A DNA stretch of 64,000 nt from Lachnospiraceae bacterium GAM79 (GTDB taxonomy: Bacteria; Bacillota; Clostridia; Lachnospirales; Lachnospiraceae): positions 1,984,001-2,048,000 of the forward strand of contig AP018536.1 in NCBI GenBank assembly GCA_003584705.1, in the 5' to 3' direction. Of this stretch, positions 7,748 through 16,547 are shown piece after piece. The stretch's first letter is position 1. Each line of letters starts with the position of its first letter. Below the pieces are notes generated by a model. The model made no database searches and was not told the origin of the DNA. It was given only the letters and a program-made list of their open reading frames with translations. The translations under genes were made by a program, and so were the position numbers.

Positions 7748-8824
7748 ATGAAGAAATTATCGAATAAGAAAATAAATAAAACCTTCCGGGATAATCTTAT
7801 TACTTACGGAATGGTGATTGCAGCTTATGTCATCATGCAGATTCTGGTGTCTGCCGGCAGTGTGAGCAGCTTGATCCAGGGACTATTGGTTCCGCTGTGT
7901 ACTTATGCAATTCTGGCGGTATCTCTGAACCTTACCGTAGGTATTCTGGGAGAACTGAGCCTTGGACATGCAGGATTTATGTGTATCGGAGCATTCACCA
8001 GCGCATTTTTCTCCAAAGTAATGGAGAATAGCGCAATGCCTTCCGGACTTCGCTTTTTCTTTGCTATTCTGATCGGTGCATTTTTTGCAGGTGTGTTCGG
8101 ACTGCTGATCGGTATCCCCGTACTTCGTTTGAAGGGTGACTATCTGGCAATCGTAACACTGGCTTTTGGCGAAATCATTAAGAATCTGGTAAATATTATG
8201 TTTGTAGGCCGGGATGAGAATGGATTCCATATCTCCTTTACCAATACCATGGATCTGAACATGTCAGAGGACGGAGACGTTATTATCAAAGGTGCACAGG
8301 GTATCACCGGAACCCCTCATGATTCCAGCTTTACCATTGGTATTGTGTTATTGCTGATCACATTGTTTATTGTATTGAACCTGATTCATTCCAGAGACGG
8401 ACGTGCCATCATGGCAATTCGTGACAATACCATTGCGGCGGAATCCGTAGGAATTCATATTACAAAGTATAAACTGATGGCATTCTCCATTTCTGCGGCA
8501 CTTGCAGGTGTAGCAGGCGTACTGTATGCGCATAATCTGTCCACACTGACGGCATTACCCAAGAACTTTGGATATAACATGTCTATTATGATACTGGTAT
8601 TCGTTGTACTGGGTGGCATCGGTAATATTCGCGGTTCCATTATTGCTTCTGTAATCCTTACCCTGTTACCGGAGTTACTGCGTGGTCTGAACGATTATCG
8701 TATGCTGATCTATTCCATCGTACTGATCGTAATGATGCTGTTCAACTGGGCTCCGAAGTGTATTGAATGGAGAGAAAAAGTGGCAGCCAGATTCAAGAAG
8801 TCTGTGAAAAAGGAGGCTGAATAA
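7748..8824 (+). CDS. livM: Branched-chain amino acid ABC transporter permease LivM
   Basis: The 358-residue membrane protein has a charged N-terminus and about ten hydrophobic segments. LivM signatures are visible (GILGELSLGHAGFM, GDYLAIVTLAFGEI, DNTIAAESVGI, VLGGIGNIRGS). It pairs with LivH. Its TAA is followed two bases later by livG, so the two are tightly coupled. Confidence 0.94.
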   Translation: MKKLSNKKINKTFRDNLITYGMVIAAYVIMQILVSAGSVSSLIQGLLVPLCTYAILAVSLNLTVGILGELSLGHAGFMCIGAFTSAFFSKVMENSAMPSGLRFFFAILIGAFFAGVFGLLIGIPVLRLKGDYLAIVTLAFGEIIKNLVNIMFVGRDENGFHISFTNTMDLNMSEDGDVIIKGAQGITGTPHDSSFTIGIVLLLITLFIVLNLIHSRDGRAIMAIRDNTIAAESVGIHITKYKLMAFSISAALAGVAGVLYAHNLSTLTALPKNFGYNMSIMILVFVVLGGIGNIRGSIIASVILTLLPELLRGLNDYRMLIYSIVLIVMMLFNWAPKCIEWREKVAARFKKSVKKEAE

Positions 8825-8826
8825 TC

Positions 8827-9585
8827 ATGGCATTATTAGAGGCAAAAAATTTAGGCATTTCTTTCGGCGGACTTCGTGCGGTAGATGATTTCAATATTAA
8901 GATTGAAAAAGGTTCCCTGTACGGACTGATCGGTCCCAACGGTGCAGGTAAGACCACCGTATTCAACCTTTTGACAGGTGTATATAAGCCCACAGAGGGT
9001 ATTATTACGCTGGATGGAAAGGATGTTACCGGTAAAAAGACCATCGAAATCAATCAGGCAGGAATTGCAAGAACCTTCCAGAATATTCGACTGTTCAAGG
9101 ATCTGTCTGTGATAGACAATGTAAAAGTAGGTCTGCATAATCATATGAGCTACAGCACGGTTACCGGTATTTTACGTCTGCCGAAATATTATAAAGTAGA
9201 AAAGCAGATGACGGAGGAGGCCATGGAGCTTCTGAAGGTATTCGGATTGGAAGAGGAAGCGGAAACACTGGCGGACAATCTTCCCTATGGTAAGCAGAGA
9301 AAGTTGGAGATTGCGAGAGCACTGGCTACCAAGCCCAAGCTCCTTCTGTTAGATGAGCCTGCTGCAGGTATGAACCCTAACGAGACGCTGGAACTGATGG
9401 AGACCATCCGTTTTGTCAGAGAGCATTTTGATATGACGATCCTTCTGATCGAGCATGATATGAAACTGGTAGGCGGAATCTGTGAGGAACTTACGGTTCT
9501 GAACTTTGGCCGTGTCCTGTGTCAGGGCAAGACCAGTGATGTGCTGAACAATCCGGAAGTCATCAAGGCTTATCTGGGTGAATAG
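8827..9585 (+). CDS. livG: Branched-chain amino acid ABC transporter ATPase LivG
   Basis: The 252-residue ABC ATPase shows Walker A GPNGAGKTT near residue 38, the LivG-specific GIARTFQNIRLF stretch, signature region LPYGKQRKLEIARAL and Walker B LLLLDEPAAGMNP with the switch His in IEHDM. The ABC signature reads YGKQR rather than LSGGQ, which is normal for this family. It energises LivHM together with LivF. Confidence 0.95.
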   Translation: MALLEAKNLGISFGGLRAVDDFNIKIEKGSLYGLIGPNGAGKTTVFNLLTGVYKPTEGIITLDGKDVTGKKTIEINQAGIARTFQNIRLFKDLSVIDNVKVGLHNHMSYSTVTGILRLPKYYKVEKQMTEEAMELLKVFGLEEEAETLADNLPYGKQRKLEIARALATKPKLLLLDEPAAGMNPNETLELMETIRFVREHFDMTILLIEHDMKLVGGICEELTVLNFGRVLCQGKTSDVLNNPEVIKAYLGE

Positions 9586-9598
9586 GAGGACAACAGCT

Positions 9599-10309
9599 AT
9601 GGCAATGTTAGAAGTAAATGATATTAAAGTATATTACGGCATGATACAGGCCATAAAGGGTGTGTCCTTTCACGTAGATGAGGGAGAGGTCATTGCACTG
9701 ATCGGAGCCAACGGCGCCGGTAAGACAACGATCCTGCACACCGTATCCGGTCTGCTGACACCGAAGGAAGGAACCATTACTTTTGAAGGTCAGGATCTGG
9801 TCAAGATTCCCGGACATAAGATTGTATCCATGGGTATGGCGCATGTTCCGGAGGGAAGACGTGTTTTCGCACAGCTTTCCGTATTACAGAATCTGATGAT
9901 GGGTGCCTACACCAGAAAAGATAAAGAAGAGATCACACAGACTCTGGAGACCGTATTTGACCGCTTTCCCCGTTTGAAGGAACGTCAGAATCAGATGGCG
10001 GGTACCTTGAGTGGTGGTGAACAGCAGATGCTGGCCATGGGTAGAGCATTAATGTCTCATCCCAAGATTATTTTAATGGATGAGCCGTCCATGGGACTGT
10101 CCCCTATTTTTGTAAATGAAATTTTTGATATTATCCAGGAAGTAAGCAAGAGCGGTACTACAGTTCTGCTGGTAGAGCAGAATGCGAAGAAGGCATTGTC
10201 CATCGCAGACAGAGCTTATGTATTGGAGACCGGTAAGATTGTTCTGGAAGGCAAGGCAAGCGACCTTCTGAATAATGATTCCATTAAGAAAGCATATCTG
10301 GGTGAATAA
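9599..10309 (+). CDS. livF: Branched-chain amino acid ABC transporter ATPase LivF
   Basis: The 236-residue ABC ATPase has Walker A GANGAGKTT, the LivF-typical HVPEGRRVFAQLSV, signature LSGGEQQMLAMGRAL, and Walker B IILMDEPSMGLSP. ATG 9599 is preferred because AGGAGG (9584-9589), overlapping the livG stop, is 9 bases upstream. An in-frame ATG at 9578 inside livG has no such site. Last transporter gene of the operon; no strong terminator follows, so the next gene may be co-transcribed. Confidence 0.95.
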   Translation: MAMLEVNDIKVYYGMIQAIKGVSFHVDEGEVIALIGANGAGKTTILHTVSGLLTPKEGTITFEGQDLVKIPGHKIVSMGMAHVPEGRRVFAQLSVLQNLMMGAYTRKDKEEITQTLETVFDRFPRLKERQNQMAGTLSGGEQQMLAMGRALMSHPKIILMDEPSMGLSPIFVNEIFDIIQEVSKSGTTVLLVEQNAKKALSIADRAYVLETGKIVLEGKASDLLNNDSIKKAYLGE

Positions 10310-10356
10310 CTCTTGATTTAAGCCGCTGCGAGTGGAAGCAGCAGAGACAGAAAGGT

Positions 10357-10995
10357 ATGGTGATCGAAATGAATAATGTAGTCATTACCATTGCAAGACA
10401 GTATGGAAGCGGCGGGCGAACCATTGGTGAGATGTTGGCGAAGAAGCTGAATGTTCATTACTATGACAAGGAGCTGATGAAGCTGGCAAGTGATGACAGT
10501 GGCATCAATGAAGCGCTGTTCGTAAATGCAGATGAAAAAGTGAAGAGCACGAAGCTGTTCCATATTGCGAAAAAGGAGTATCACGGGGAACTGATTCCTC
10601 CGGAAAGTGATGATTTTACCTCCACGGACAATCTGTTTAACTATCAGGCGAAGATCATCCGGGATCTGGCAAAGGAGGAATCCTGTGTCATTATCGGACG
10701 GTGTGCGGATTATGTGTTGAAGGATTATCCGAATGTCCTCAGCGTATTTATTCATGCCCCGAAGGAATATTGTCTGGAAGGCGCAGCGAAGAAGCATAGC
10801 ATGAGCCCGAAGGAATTGGAGCGCTTTATCAATAAGACGGATAAGCACCGTGCGGAGTACTATAAGTATCATACCGGACGGGAATGGACAGATGCAAGAA
10901 ATTACGATCTGTGTCTGGACAGCTCCAAGCTGGGATATGAAAGATGTGTGGATGAGATCATTTCTTATATGAAAGTAAGATTCCCAGAGAACTAA
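10357..10995 (+). CDS. Cytidylate kinase-like P-loop protein
   Basis: The 212-residue protein has a P-loop variant ITIARQYGSGGRTIG near the start and IIGRCADYVLKDYPN in the middle, diagnostic of the cytidylate kinase-like family. It is a paralog of the truncated gene at 1-532 (shared GRCADY and DKxRxxYYxY segments). Substrate unknown. The start is ambiguous: ATG 10357 or ATG 10369 (MNNVVITIARQ), the latter giving the usual family N-terminus. A bidirectional terminator follows. Confidence 0.85.
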   Translation: MVIEMNNVVITIARQYGSGGRTIGEMLAKKLNVHYYDKELMKLASDDSGINEALFVNADEKVKSTKLFHIAKKEYHGELIPPESDDFTSTDNLFNYQAKIIRDLAKEESCVIIGRCADYVLKDYPNVLSVFIHAPKEYCLEGAAKKHSMSPKELERFINKTDKHRAEYYKYHTGREWTDARNYDLCLDSSKLGYERCVDEIISYMKVRFPEN

Positions 10996-11011
10996 ATGTA
11001 AAATATAGTTA

Positions 11012-11048
11012 AAAACAGCCTGCAGCTAATCATGCTACAGGCTGTTTT
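11012..11048. terminator. Bidirectional terminator between the kinase-like gene and lexA
   Basis: AAAACAGCCTG (11012-11022) pairs perfectly with CAGGCTGTTTT (11038-11048). A-rich and T-rich flanks serve both strands, which suits the two convergent genes. Confidence 0.85.
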
Positions 11049-11050
11049 GC

Positions 11051-11668
11051 TTATCTGTAAAAGCGGAATACGCCGAACACGGTGCCAAGGATCTGGCAAT
11101 TATCTACTATGATGGGATCCATGGTGTCGTTCTCCGGCTGGAGACGGATATGTCCCTTCTCCTTATAGAAAGTCTTGACGGTAGCGGAATCATCGATCAG
11201 GGCCACAACGATCTCACCGTTATTCGCTGTGTTCTGGACATGAACGAAGACACGGTCACCGTTGAAAATACCGGCATTGATCATGGACTCTCCGCGGACA
11301 TTCAGAATGAAGGATTCTCCCTTGGGTACTACATCGGCGGGAACAGGGAAGTAGTCCTGAACGTTCTCTTCGGCCAGAATAGGCTGCCCGGCAGCAACAT
11401 TACCGATCACGGGGAGGCTGACCATCTCGGTACGCACCATCTGGAAGCTGTCGTCGCAGATCTCAATGGCACGGGGCTTGGTGGGGTCTCTGCGGATATA
11501 GCCGTTCTTCTCCAATGTCTCCAGATGAGAATGAACGGAAGAGGTGGATTTTAAGTTCACCGTCTCACATATCTCACGCACTGTGGGGGGATAGCCTCTT
11601 TTTAAAATCTCATCTTTGATATAATCTAATATTTCCTGCTGCTTGGCAGTAATTTTTCCATAGCCCAT
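11051..11668 (-). CDS. lexA: SOS repressor LexA
   Basis: The 205-residue protein has an N-terminal winged helix ([23 protein letters not shown], residues 27-49) and a C-terminal S24 peptidase domain. Self-cleavage site Ala93-Gly94 (VAAGQP), catalytic Ser128 (RGESM) and Lys165 (ATVKTF) are all present, so it should be functional. It represses the SOS regulon until RecA filaments trigger cleavage. GGAGGT lies 7 bases before ATG. Its own promoter is at 11713-11741, inside a segment that is duplicated at 28036-28097. Confidence 0.97.
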   Translation of the reverse strand: MGYGKITAKQQEILDYIKDEILKRGYPPTVREICETVNLKSTSSVHSHLETLEKNGYIRRDPTKPRAIEICDDSFQMVRTEMVSLPVIGNVAAGQPILAEENVQDYFPVPADVVPKGESFILNVRGESMINAGIFNGDRVFVHVQNTANNGEIVVALIDDSATVKTFYKEKGHIRLQPENDTMDPIIVDNCQILGTVFGVFRFYR

Positions 11669-11711
11669 AAATGACCTCCGTAAAACATCTGTTCTTACTG
11701 ATTTATATAAC

Positions 11712-11779
11712 GATTATAGCATAGCAAAAAGTAAAAAGCAAACATATATTCCAAAAATATGTTCGATTTTTAACTTGAC
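11712..11779. repeat. Left direct repeat of the island (68 bp, lexA control region)
   Basis: This segment matches 28036-28097. From 11733 to 11779 the 47 bases are identical, and the preceding 19 bases also match except for a 6-base indel in the A-tract (AAAAAGTAAAAA here, AAAAAA there). It carries the lexA promoter. The island begins at the very next base. Confidence 0.9.
11713..11741 (-). promoter_or_regulatory. lexA promoter with possible LexA-like operator
   Basis: On the minus strand TTGCTT (11741-11736) and TATAAT (11718-11713) are 17 bases apart, 45 bases before lexA. Upstream lies an interrupted palindrome AACATAT (11741-11747) / ATATGTT (11757-11763), with GAATATATGTTT as a degenerate match to the Gram-positive GAAC-N4-GTTC box overlapping the -35. 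Autorepression is expected for lexA; the operator call is weaker than the promoter. Confidence 0.7.
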
Positions 11780-11842
11780 GGGTCTTCGACACTTGCTCAA
11801 CCCTAAAATCCCTACAAGCCGCAGAAATGCGGTATTTTTTTT
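11780..11842. mobile_element. Left terminal segment of the island with IS-like end
   Basis: It begins GGGTCTTCGACACTTG, reminiscent of ISL3-type insertion sequence ends, and contains a small hairpin CCGCA-GAAA-TGCGG (11819-11832) followed by eight T, a + strand terminator. No coding sequence of its own. Family assignment is tentative. Confidence 0.45.
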
Positions 11843-11858
11843 GTCAAATTCTCTTAAA

Positions 11859-12521
11859 TTATAGAAAGAAAACATTCTCCTTCAGCCGGATCACATAGCT
11901 TGTGCCGTTTTCCTCACACTGCTTATAAAGATCAGGCGTAGAAAAACCGCTATCACCACGAAGTAGAATAGGGATTTCCGGATAGTCATGCAGATATTCA
12001 CCCAGTACCGGCTGCAAAAAATCAACTACTCCGGTGTAGGAATACTGTGTTCCATCACGCAGCTGGATCTTTATCAGATCCCCGGTCATTCCATCATAAC
12101 AGACAAGTGGATGATAACCATTGCTCTGATAGTGAAAGTTAAAGGCTCTGCCTTCCTGTCTGCCGTATGCATCAAGAAGAGTGGAATCCAGGTCCAGAAT
12201 AACAGCCTGTGGCATCTGAACACTGTAAATTTTCCTCCGAAGTACTCTGGCAATCGCAAGGAACTAGTTTAAAGTGTCTTCATCCATACGGTTAAAGAAT
12301 CTTGATACCGTAGGCTGTGATGCAAGCGCATCTTTTTCAAGTACAGACTTGAATACAGGATCATTGGTTTTAAACGCTTTTTCTAAAAGCGTATCAATAC
12401 CAAGTTTGCTTATGAATTCTTTGATAAGAAGCAAGCCTGCATCGGATGAGAGATCTCCCCCATCAAAATTTATTTTAATCTGTCTATTGCTTTCTAAGGC
12501 TAAGGTGTTTACAATACTCAT
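11859..12521 (-). pseudogene. IS1380-family transposase, amber-interrupted and C-terminally truncated
   Basis: Reading leftward from 12521 the product starts MSIVNTLALES and continues with the IS1380 catalytic stretch (VILDLDSTLLDAYG, YHPLVCYDG, LRGDSGFS). After 85 codons a TAG (12264-12266) stops it; copy 2 has CAG (Gln) at the same place, so this is a nonsense mutation. Translation would resume toward 11859, where the protein ends abruptly after RLKENVFFL. About 220 codons remain, roughly half of a normal IS1380 transposase. It cannot be active. Confidence 0.88.
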
Positions 12522-12686
12522 AAAGGGTTCCTTTGTTTGGGATAGTTAAGACTTTGAACACCTTAATTCTACCACAAATGGATGCTCTTTTTCATTCACT
12601 TGATAGGTGAAAAGCAATATTCAGCTAAAATACAGTAACTATGTGGCTTTCAGCCACTTTCACGGCTGTGCCGTGAATAATATAGG
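11859..12686 (-). mobile_element. IS1380-like insertion sequence relic, copy 1
   Basis: It comprises the 3'-truncated transposase (11859-12521) and the non-coding end up to about 12686, where nested hairpins (GTGGCTTTCAGCCAC and CACGGCTGTGCCGTG) and the terminal ATTATTCACGG-type sequence occur. Copy 2 at 16014-16543 and the palindrome at 27878-27930 share this end. The opposite terminus is missing. Confidence 0.75.
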
Positions 12687-12834
12687 ATTATTTATATAAA
12701 AAGAAATGTTCATAAGGTCGGGATGGAGACCGAAAACCCATTCCCATTGCAGAATAAACTGTGAAAAGTTAGTAGATGGAAGTTTAATGGAAGAATAAAT
12801 AGTTATAAAAGCGTAATGGAAAGAAGAAGGAAAA

Positions 12835-14217
12835 ATGATAGAAGCACTCTGGGATTTCTTTGGATTGTATAAGGCGGGTTCTGATTATTTACCGGGCTTT
12901 TGGCTTACGATGCTACTTCTTTATCTGAATGCAGGTCTGTATCTTGCTGACCTGTACCATCTGGTGAAACGTAAGTCAAAAGCGGAAACAGTCAGTCTGA
13001 TGGCGATACCGGGAATCTTTGCGATACTTTTGGTGGCGGTGGCATCGTTTTTCACACATGTGCCGAATCTTCTGAGAGAAACTTCACGGGCAAAATGTCT
13101 GAGTCTGCTTATAACGACAATGTTGCCGGAAACGAACCTTGCGCTGCTTCTTGTTGTGTTTCTTTATCCGGTTCTATGGGGAATCGGGTTCTGGCGTCAG
13201 CGGAAGCACGAGCATGGCAGCTGCAAACGCTGGGCGCTGTCCAGTATTCCGGATTATATTGCATGGATTATACTGGTGTGTGGTATAGGCTATCACCTGA
13301 TTTTCGGGGAAAATATCCTGCATAGTGTTCTGGAAAATGCAAAGGACGGAGATTTGCTGGCTCTTTATGGCTCCTCCCACGGAATAGGGTTATACATATG
13401 GATGTATGGGACTTATATACTTGTGTGTAAGGAAGTGGTGCTGCTTGTCGGTCTTTTGTCTGAGCTTTTGCTTATGCGGATTCCGCTTCGCTACCGCAGT
13501 GGAAAAAATGCTGTTACCTTTGTCGGCTTTTATTATCTGTTTTGCCAGAATGCCGTTTTTCGGGGTACCTTTCTGATGGAAGCCGCGCTGGTGATTCCCC
13601 TTTGCGGAGTGATGCTCAGGGAAGCGGCGTCGCCTTTCAGCGATAATGCATCGATTATGCTATACGCAGCCTTTTTGCTGCTGACAGGAGCAGTGTTTGT
13701 CGTTCTTATTGTCATTCATCCAATCATGCGGACACTTTCCTGCTTTGATGCCTGGGGACAACGTAAGCAAATCAGAGAGCTTTTCTGTACGGAATATTTT
13801 CTTATGCAGCCGGTTTTCAGGAACAGATTGTTCACGGTCACTTATCATTTTATCATTGATGAACAGGACGCAGCCGGTGTGTACTATCTTCCGCTTCTCA
13901 CAGACATCAGCGGATGGACTTACTCGAAAAATAAGAATGGAAGATGGAAAAGGATCACCTTTGCAGATGGCAGGACGCTTGAGGTGTCGGAGCAGGAGGC
14001 AGAGGCGGCAAAGGAAATGCTTACTTATGCGTCAAACCGGCTCTGTGCTCAGAAGGAAACCGGAGGAAATCGGAGCAATATAAACAATATGCCGGGAACA
14101 GAGGAAACATGGAACCCGGTCATAAATCCGGCGAAAACGACATACCAGAAACTGGTTAAAGTATTTATGTGTATGTTGGTTATTCTTTTCATGATGAGTT
14201 ATCAGATATTGAAATAA
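12835..14217 (+). CDS. Polytopic membrane protein of unknown function
   Basis: The 460-residue protein has about nine hydrophobic segments. Examples are residues 22-42, 57-75 and 100-118, with others in the middle third and a last one near the C-terminus (VKVFMCMLVILFMMSYQIL). Between the last two lies a soluble region of about 130 residues. I recognise no family. AGAAGGAAAA precedes the ATG. It follows the IS relic by 150 bases and precedes a decayed signalling gene and another membrane protein, so the three may once have formed a sensory locus. Confidence 0.7.
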   Translation: MIEALWDFFGLYKAGSDYLPGFWLTMLLLYLNAGLYLADLYHLVKRKSKAETVSLMAIPGIFAILLVAVASFFTHVPNLLRETSRAKCLSLLITTMLPETNLALLLVVFLYPVLWGIGFWRQRKHEHGSCKRWALSSIPDYIAWIILVCGIGYHLIFGENILHSVLENAKDGDLLALYGSSHGIGLYIWMYGTYILVCKEVVLLVGLLSELLLMRIPLRYRSGKNAVTFVGFYYLFCQNAVFRGTFLMEAALVIPLCGVMLREAASPFSDNASIMLYAAFLLLTGAVFVVLIVIHPIMRTLSCFDAWGQRKQIRELFCTEYFLMQPVFRNRLFTVTYHFIIDEQDAAGVYYLPLLTDISGWTYSKNKNGRWKRITFADGRTLEVSEQEAEAAKEMLTYASNRLCAQKETGGNRSNINNMPGTEETWNPVINPAKTTYQKLVKVFMCMLVILFMMSYQILK

Positions 14218-14538
14218 TGTCTGAAAAATGACTATATTTTCGTTGCTATCAATCTGAATACTTTCAGTCAGCTTCGTTCAACAGATTCCAAATGTCTGAT
14301 ATTGTGAAGTTTGGTGAAAATATCAGTATTATTCAAAAGAGAGCAACTTTTGAAAAAATATCAATATTAGAGGTGTATTACCGATGGCAGGCATCAGGAG
14401 GAAGAAAGTGCGCCGTTAGTTGCCGCATTTTTTTCCGGGCTGCCTGTGGAAACGCTGAATGTTGCGCGCATCATAATCCGACTTTCCACCGCGAACCTTT
14501 TGTCAGGGATGCAGGGGGAAAGCTTCTGACGCTTCTGA
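14218..14538. other. Intergenic stretch, decayed sequence
   Basis: No convincing gene. A 98-codon frame here (14292-14588) is rich in Cys, Arg and His and has no ribosome binding site. It runs into the receiver-domain relic in another frame, so it is probably eroded coding DNA, possibly of the same lost kinase. Confidence 0.5.
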
Positions 14539-14652
14539 AATGCCTTTGCAGAGGATGCTCAGAGGTGCCGCATGGCGGGTATGAATGAGCACTTGTCGAA
14601 GCCGCTGGAAATGGACAAGGTTGTTTCCGTTATTGCGAAATACAGGGGGTAA
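14539..14652 (+). pseudogene. C-terminal fragment of a response-regulator receiver domain
   Basis: The 37 codons ending at TAA 14650-14652 read NAFAEDAQRC, then MAGMNEHLSKPLEMD and a final VIAKYRG. The pattern NAF-(A)ED-x2-(R)C-x-AGMNxHLxKP is the hallmark of the last helix-strand-Lys segment of receiver domains, especially those on hybrid histidine kinases. The Lys in SKP is the conserved active-site lysine. Everything upstream of this is missing or scrambled. No start or ribosome binding site, so it is a relic. Confidence 0.8.
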
Positions 14653-14659
14653 AGGGAAG

Positions 14660-15694
14660 ATGGAGAAACTGTTGTTTACGCTTATACTGGTTCTGACCGT
14701 CGGTATCATTTATCTGATAACGGGCAGAAACCGGCGGCAGATAAATAAAATCCCGGAGGGAATGGCAATATTATGTCAGCCGCCGGGGAAAAGGTATGTC
14801 GTATATGCGCTGGGAGTGCTGGCAGTTGTTTTTGTGGGAATTTTCAGCATCCTTTACATAATGGACGGAGCCCCCGGGGAGGCGAGGGGGATGTGGAGCC
14901 TGTGTGTGGCAATGGCAATTCTGCTTTTAATAGTTACCATATTTGCGGGAAATATCATGGCGAGGGAATGTATTTATTTTAATGGAGATACAATACAGAT
15001 AGAAAAAGCCTTTCAGAAGCCCCGGACAGTCAGATGGCAGGAAATCCGGAAAATAGACGGCAGCTTTGATAATATGGTTAATTTATATCTTTCGGATGGA
15101 ACAAAAATCCTCACAGTGGGTATCGGCATGTTGAATTATGAGCTATTCTGTGACGCACTCAGGAAGAAATGCCCTGAAACGGTTGCCGTGTATTACCGCT
15201 CTCAGGTCTACGAAAGTCCGCAGAAGCGGATTCTGCGATATGGGACGGAGTACTATATTCTGGCAGGATTGGGAATTTTAATCCTGCTGGAATATCTGGC
15301 AATGCTGTTGCTTTCGGGGGAGGAAAATCCATTGCGGGGTTTTTCACAGAGTGAGCCTTCGGAATGGTTTTCCCTGTTGTTTGCGCCGATTTACGGTGTG
15401 GCATGTTTGATCCTTCTGTTTATCATGTGTAATACAAGAGTACGGTATTCGGAAGAAAAAATGATGATAAAACATCCTATACGAAAGGAAACGGAGTTAT
15501 ACTGGCGGAACATACAGAGAATCGAAGCAGTTACAGCAGTAAAGCAGGGGAAAAGAACCTGGAAAAAGCTGCGGATTTATACAAAGGAGGGGGTATACAA
15601 AATTAGTTTTGCATACCTTACCCATGGAAAAGACGATTTTATGGCGGAAGTTCTGAAAATGGTTGAGAAATATGAAATTATAATCAGTGAATGA
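14660..15694 (+). CDS. Membrane protein with duplicated TM plus PH-like unit
   Basis: The 344-residue protein has an N-terminal helix (4-21), a TM pair (about 47-68 and 80-100), then a compact beta-rich unit (ECIYFNGDTIQIEKAF ... RWQEIRKIDGSF). A second TM pair (about 195-215 and 233-255) is followed by a similar unit (VRYSEEKMMIKHPIRKE ... YWRNIQRIEAV). This repeated layout resembles bacterial PH-like membrane proteins such as the DUF6560 group. ATG 14660 follows AAAGGGAA; an upstream in-frame ATG at 14585 lies inside the receiver relic. Function unknown. Confidence 0.7.
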   Translation: MEKLLFTLILVLTVGIIYLITGRNRRQINKIPEGMAILCQPPGKRYVVYALGVLAVVFVGIFSILYIMDGAPGEARGMWSLCVAMAILLLIVTIFAGNIMARECIYFNGDTIQIEKAFQKPRTVRWQEIRKIDGSFDNMVNLYLSDGTKILTVGIGMLNYELFCDALRKKCPETVAVYYRSQVYESPQKRILRYGTEYYILAGLGILILLEYLAMLLLSGEENPLRGFSQSEPSEWFSLLFAPIYGVACLILLFIMCNTRVRYSEEKMMIKHPIRKETELYWRNIQRIEAVTAVKQGKRTWKKLRIYTKEGVYKISFAYLTHGKDDFMAEVLKMVEKYEIIISE

Positions 15695-15716
15695 CAGAAA
15701 GTTTAAAGTATGCTAT

Positions 15717-15751
15717 ATTTAAAACACCGTTTTAAAAACGGTGTTTTAAAT
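15717..15751 (+). terminator. Terminator after the PH-like membrane protein
   Basis: ATTTAAAACACCG (15717-15729) pairs perfectly with CGGTGTTTTAAAT (15739-15751), with T and A tracts in the loop and arms. It lies 22 bases after the stop codon. Confidence 0.8.
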
Positions 15752-15898
15752 TGCAAGGAATTATGGCAAGCCGTATTGAGGAATTTGATGAAGTGATTTT
15801 ATGTCATGCAAGGATATATCAGGGAGCTGCGTTCCTTTTATTATAACGGCTGGAAAGAGTATTTCTAGGAAAAAGCGGTCAGATGCATGGATTATCAA
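15752..15898. other. Non-coding or eroded stretch
   Basis: Short open frames only, each interrupted by stops within 40 codons. I see no recognisable family; probably the 3' remains of a lost gene served by the hairpin that follows. Confidence 0.4.
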
Positions 15899-15942
15899 CC
15901 GATAATTTGTGAACACAGGAATCATAAATTGTCGGTTTTTTT
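15899..15942 (+). terminator. Hairpin terminator of a lost upstream gene
   Basis: CCGATAATTTGTG (15899-15911) pairs with CATAAATTGTCGG (15923-15935) through 13 positions including two G-U pairs, then seven T follow. Confidence 0.65.
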
Positions 15943-15953
15943 ATGAGATATGA

Positions 15954-15967
15954 TTAGTTAAAACTAA
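15954..15967. promoter_or_regulatory. Palindromic operator-like site
   Basis: TTAGTT-AA-AACTAA is a perfect 14-bp palindrome, 16 bases before a start codon with a strong ribosome binding site. Shape and placement suit a dimeric repressor; a DtxR/MntR-type metal regulator is possible but unproven. Confidence 0.4.
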
Positions 15968-15983
15968 CAAAAGGAGGACAGAT

Positions 15984-16013
15984 ATGGATACAAAGAAACA
16001 AAATCCGGTTGCT
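15984..16013 (+). pseudogene. First codons of a gene cut off by IS1380 copy 2
   Basis: AGGAGG (15972-15977) and ATG at 15984 begin MDTKKQNPV, after which the sequence switches abruptly to IS1380 transposase DNA (in reverse). Operator, ribosome binding site and first nine codons of a once-regulated gene remain. Identity unknown. Confidence 0.6.
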
Positions 16014-16543
16014 GTCTGCCGTATGCATCAAGAAGAGTGGAATCCAGATCCAGAATAACAGCCTGTGGCATCTGAACACTGTAAATTTTCCTCCGAAGTA
16101 CTCTGGCAATCGCAAGGAACTGGTTTAAAGTGTCTTTATCCATACGATTAAAGAATCTTGATACCGTAGGCTGTGATGCAAGCGCATCTTTTTCAAGTAC
16201 AGACTTGAATGCAGGATCATTGGTTTTAAACGCTTTTTCTAAAAGCGTATCAATATCAAGTTTGCTTATGAATTCTTTGATAAGAAGCAAGCCTGCATCG
16301 GATGAGAGATCTCCCCCATCAAAATTTATTTTAATCTGTCTATTGCTTTCTAAGGCTAAGGTGTTTACAATACTCATAAAGGGCTCCTTTGTTTGGGATT
16401 GTTAAGACTTTGAACACCTTAATTTTACCACAAATGGATGCTCTTTTTTCATTCACCTGATAGATGAAAAGCAATATTCAGCGAAAATACAGTAACTATG
16501 TGGCTTTCAGCCACTTTCACGGCTGAGCCGTGAATAATCTAGG
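16014..16543 (-). mobile_element. IS1380-like relic, copy 2 (transposase N-terminal part plus end)
   Basis: The transposase fragment runs from 16377 leftward to 16014 and matches copy 1 almost base for base, without the amber codon (Gln at that position). It breaks off in the sequence coding for LLDAYGRQ. The non-coding end with nested hairpins reaches AATCTAGG at 16536-16543. The left half of the element is gone, so it is immobile. Confidence 0.85.
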
Positions 16544-16547
16544 TTTA

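Noticed and set aside
14292..14588. 98-codon open frame before the PH-like gene
   Set aside because: Cys/Arg/His-rich composition, no ribosome binding site, and it overlaps the receiver-domain relic in another frame.
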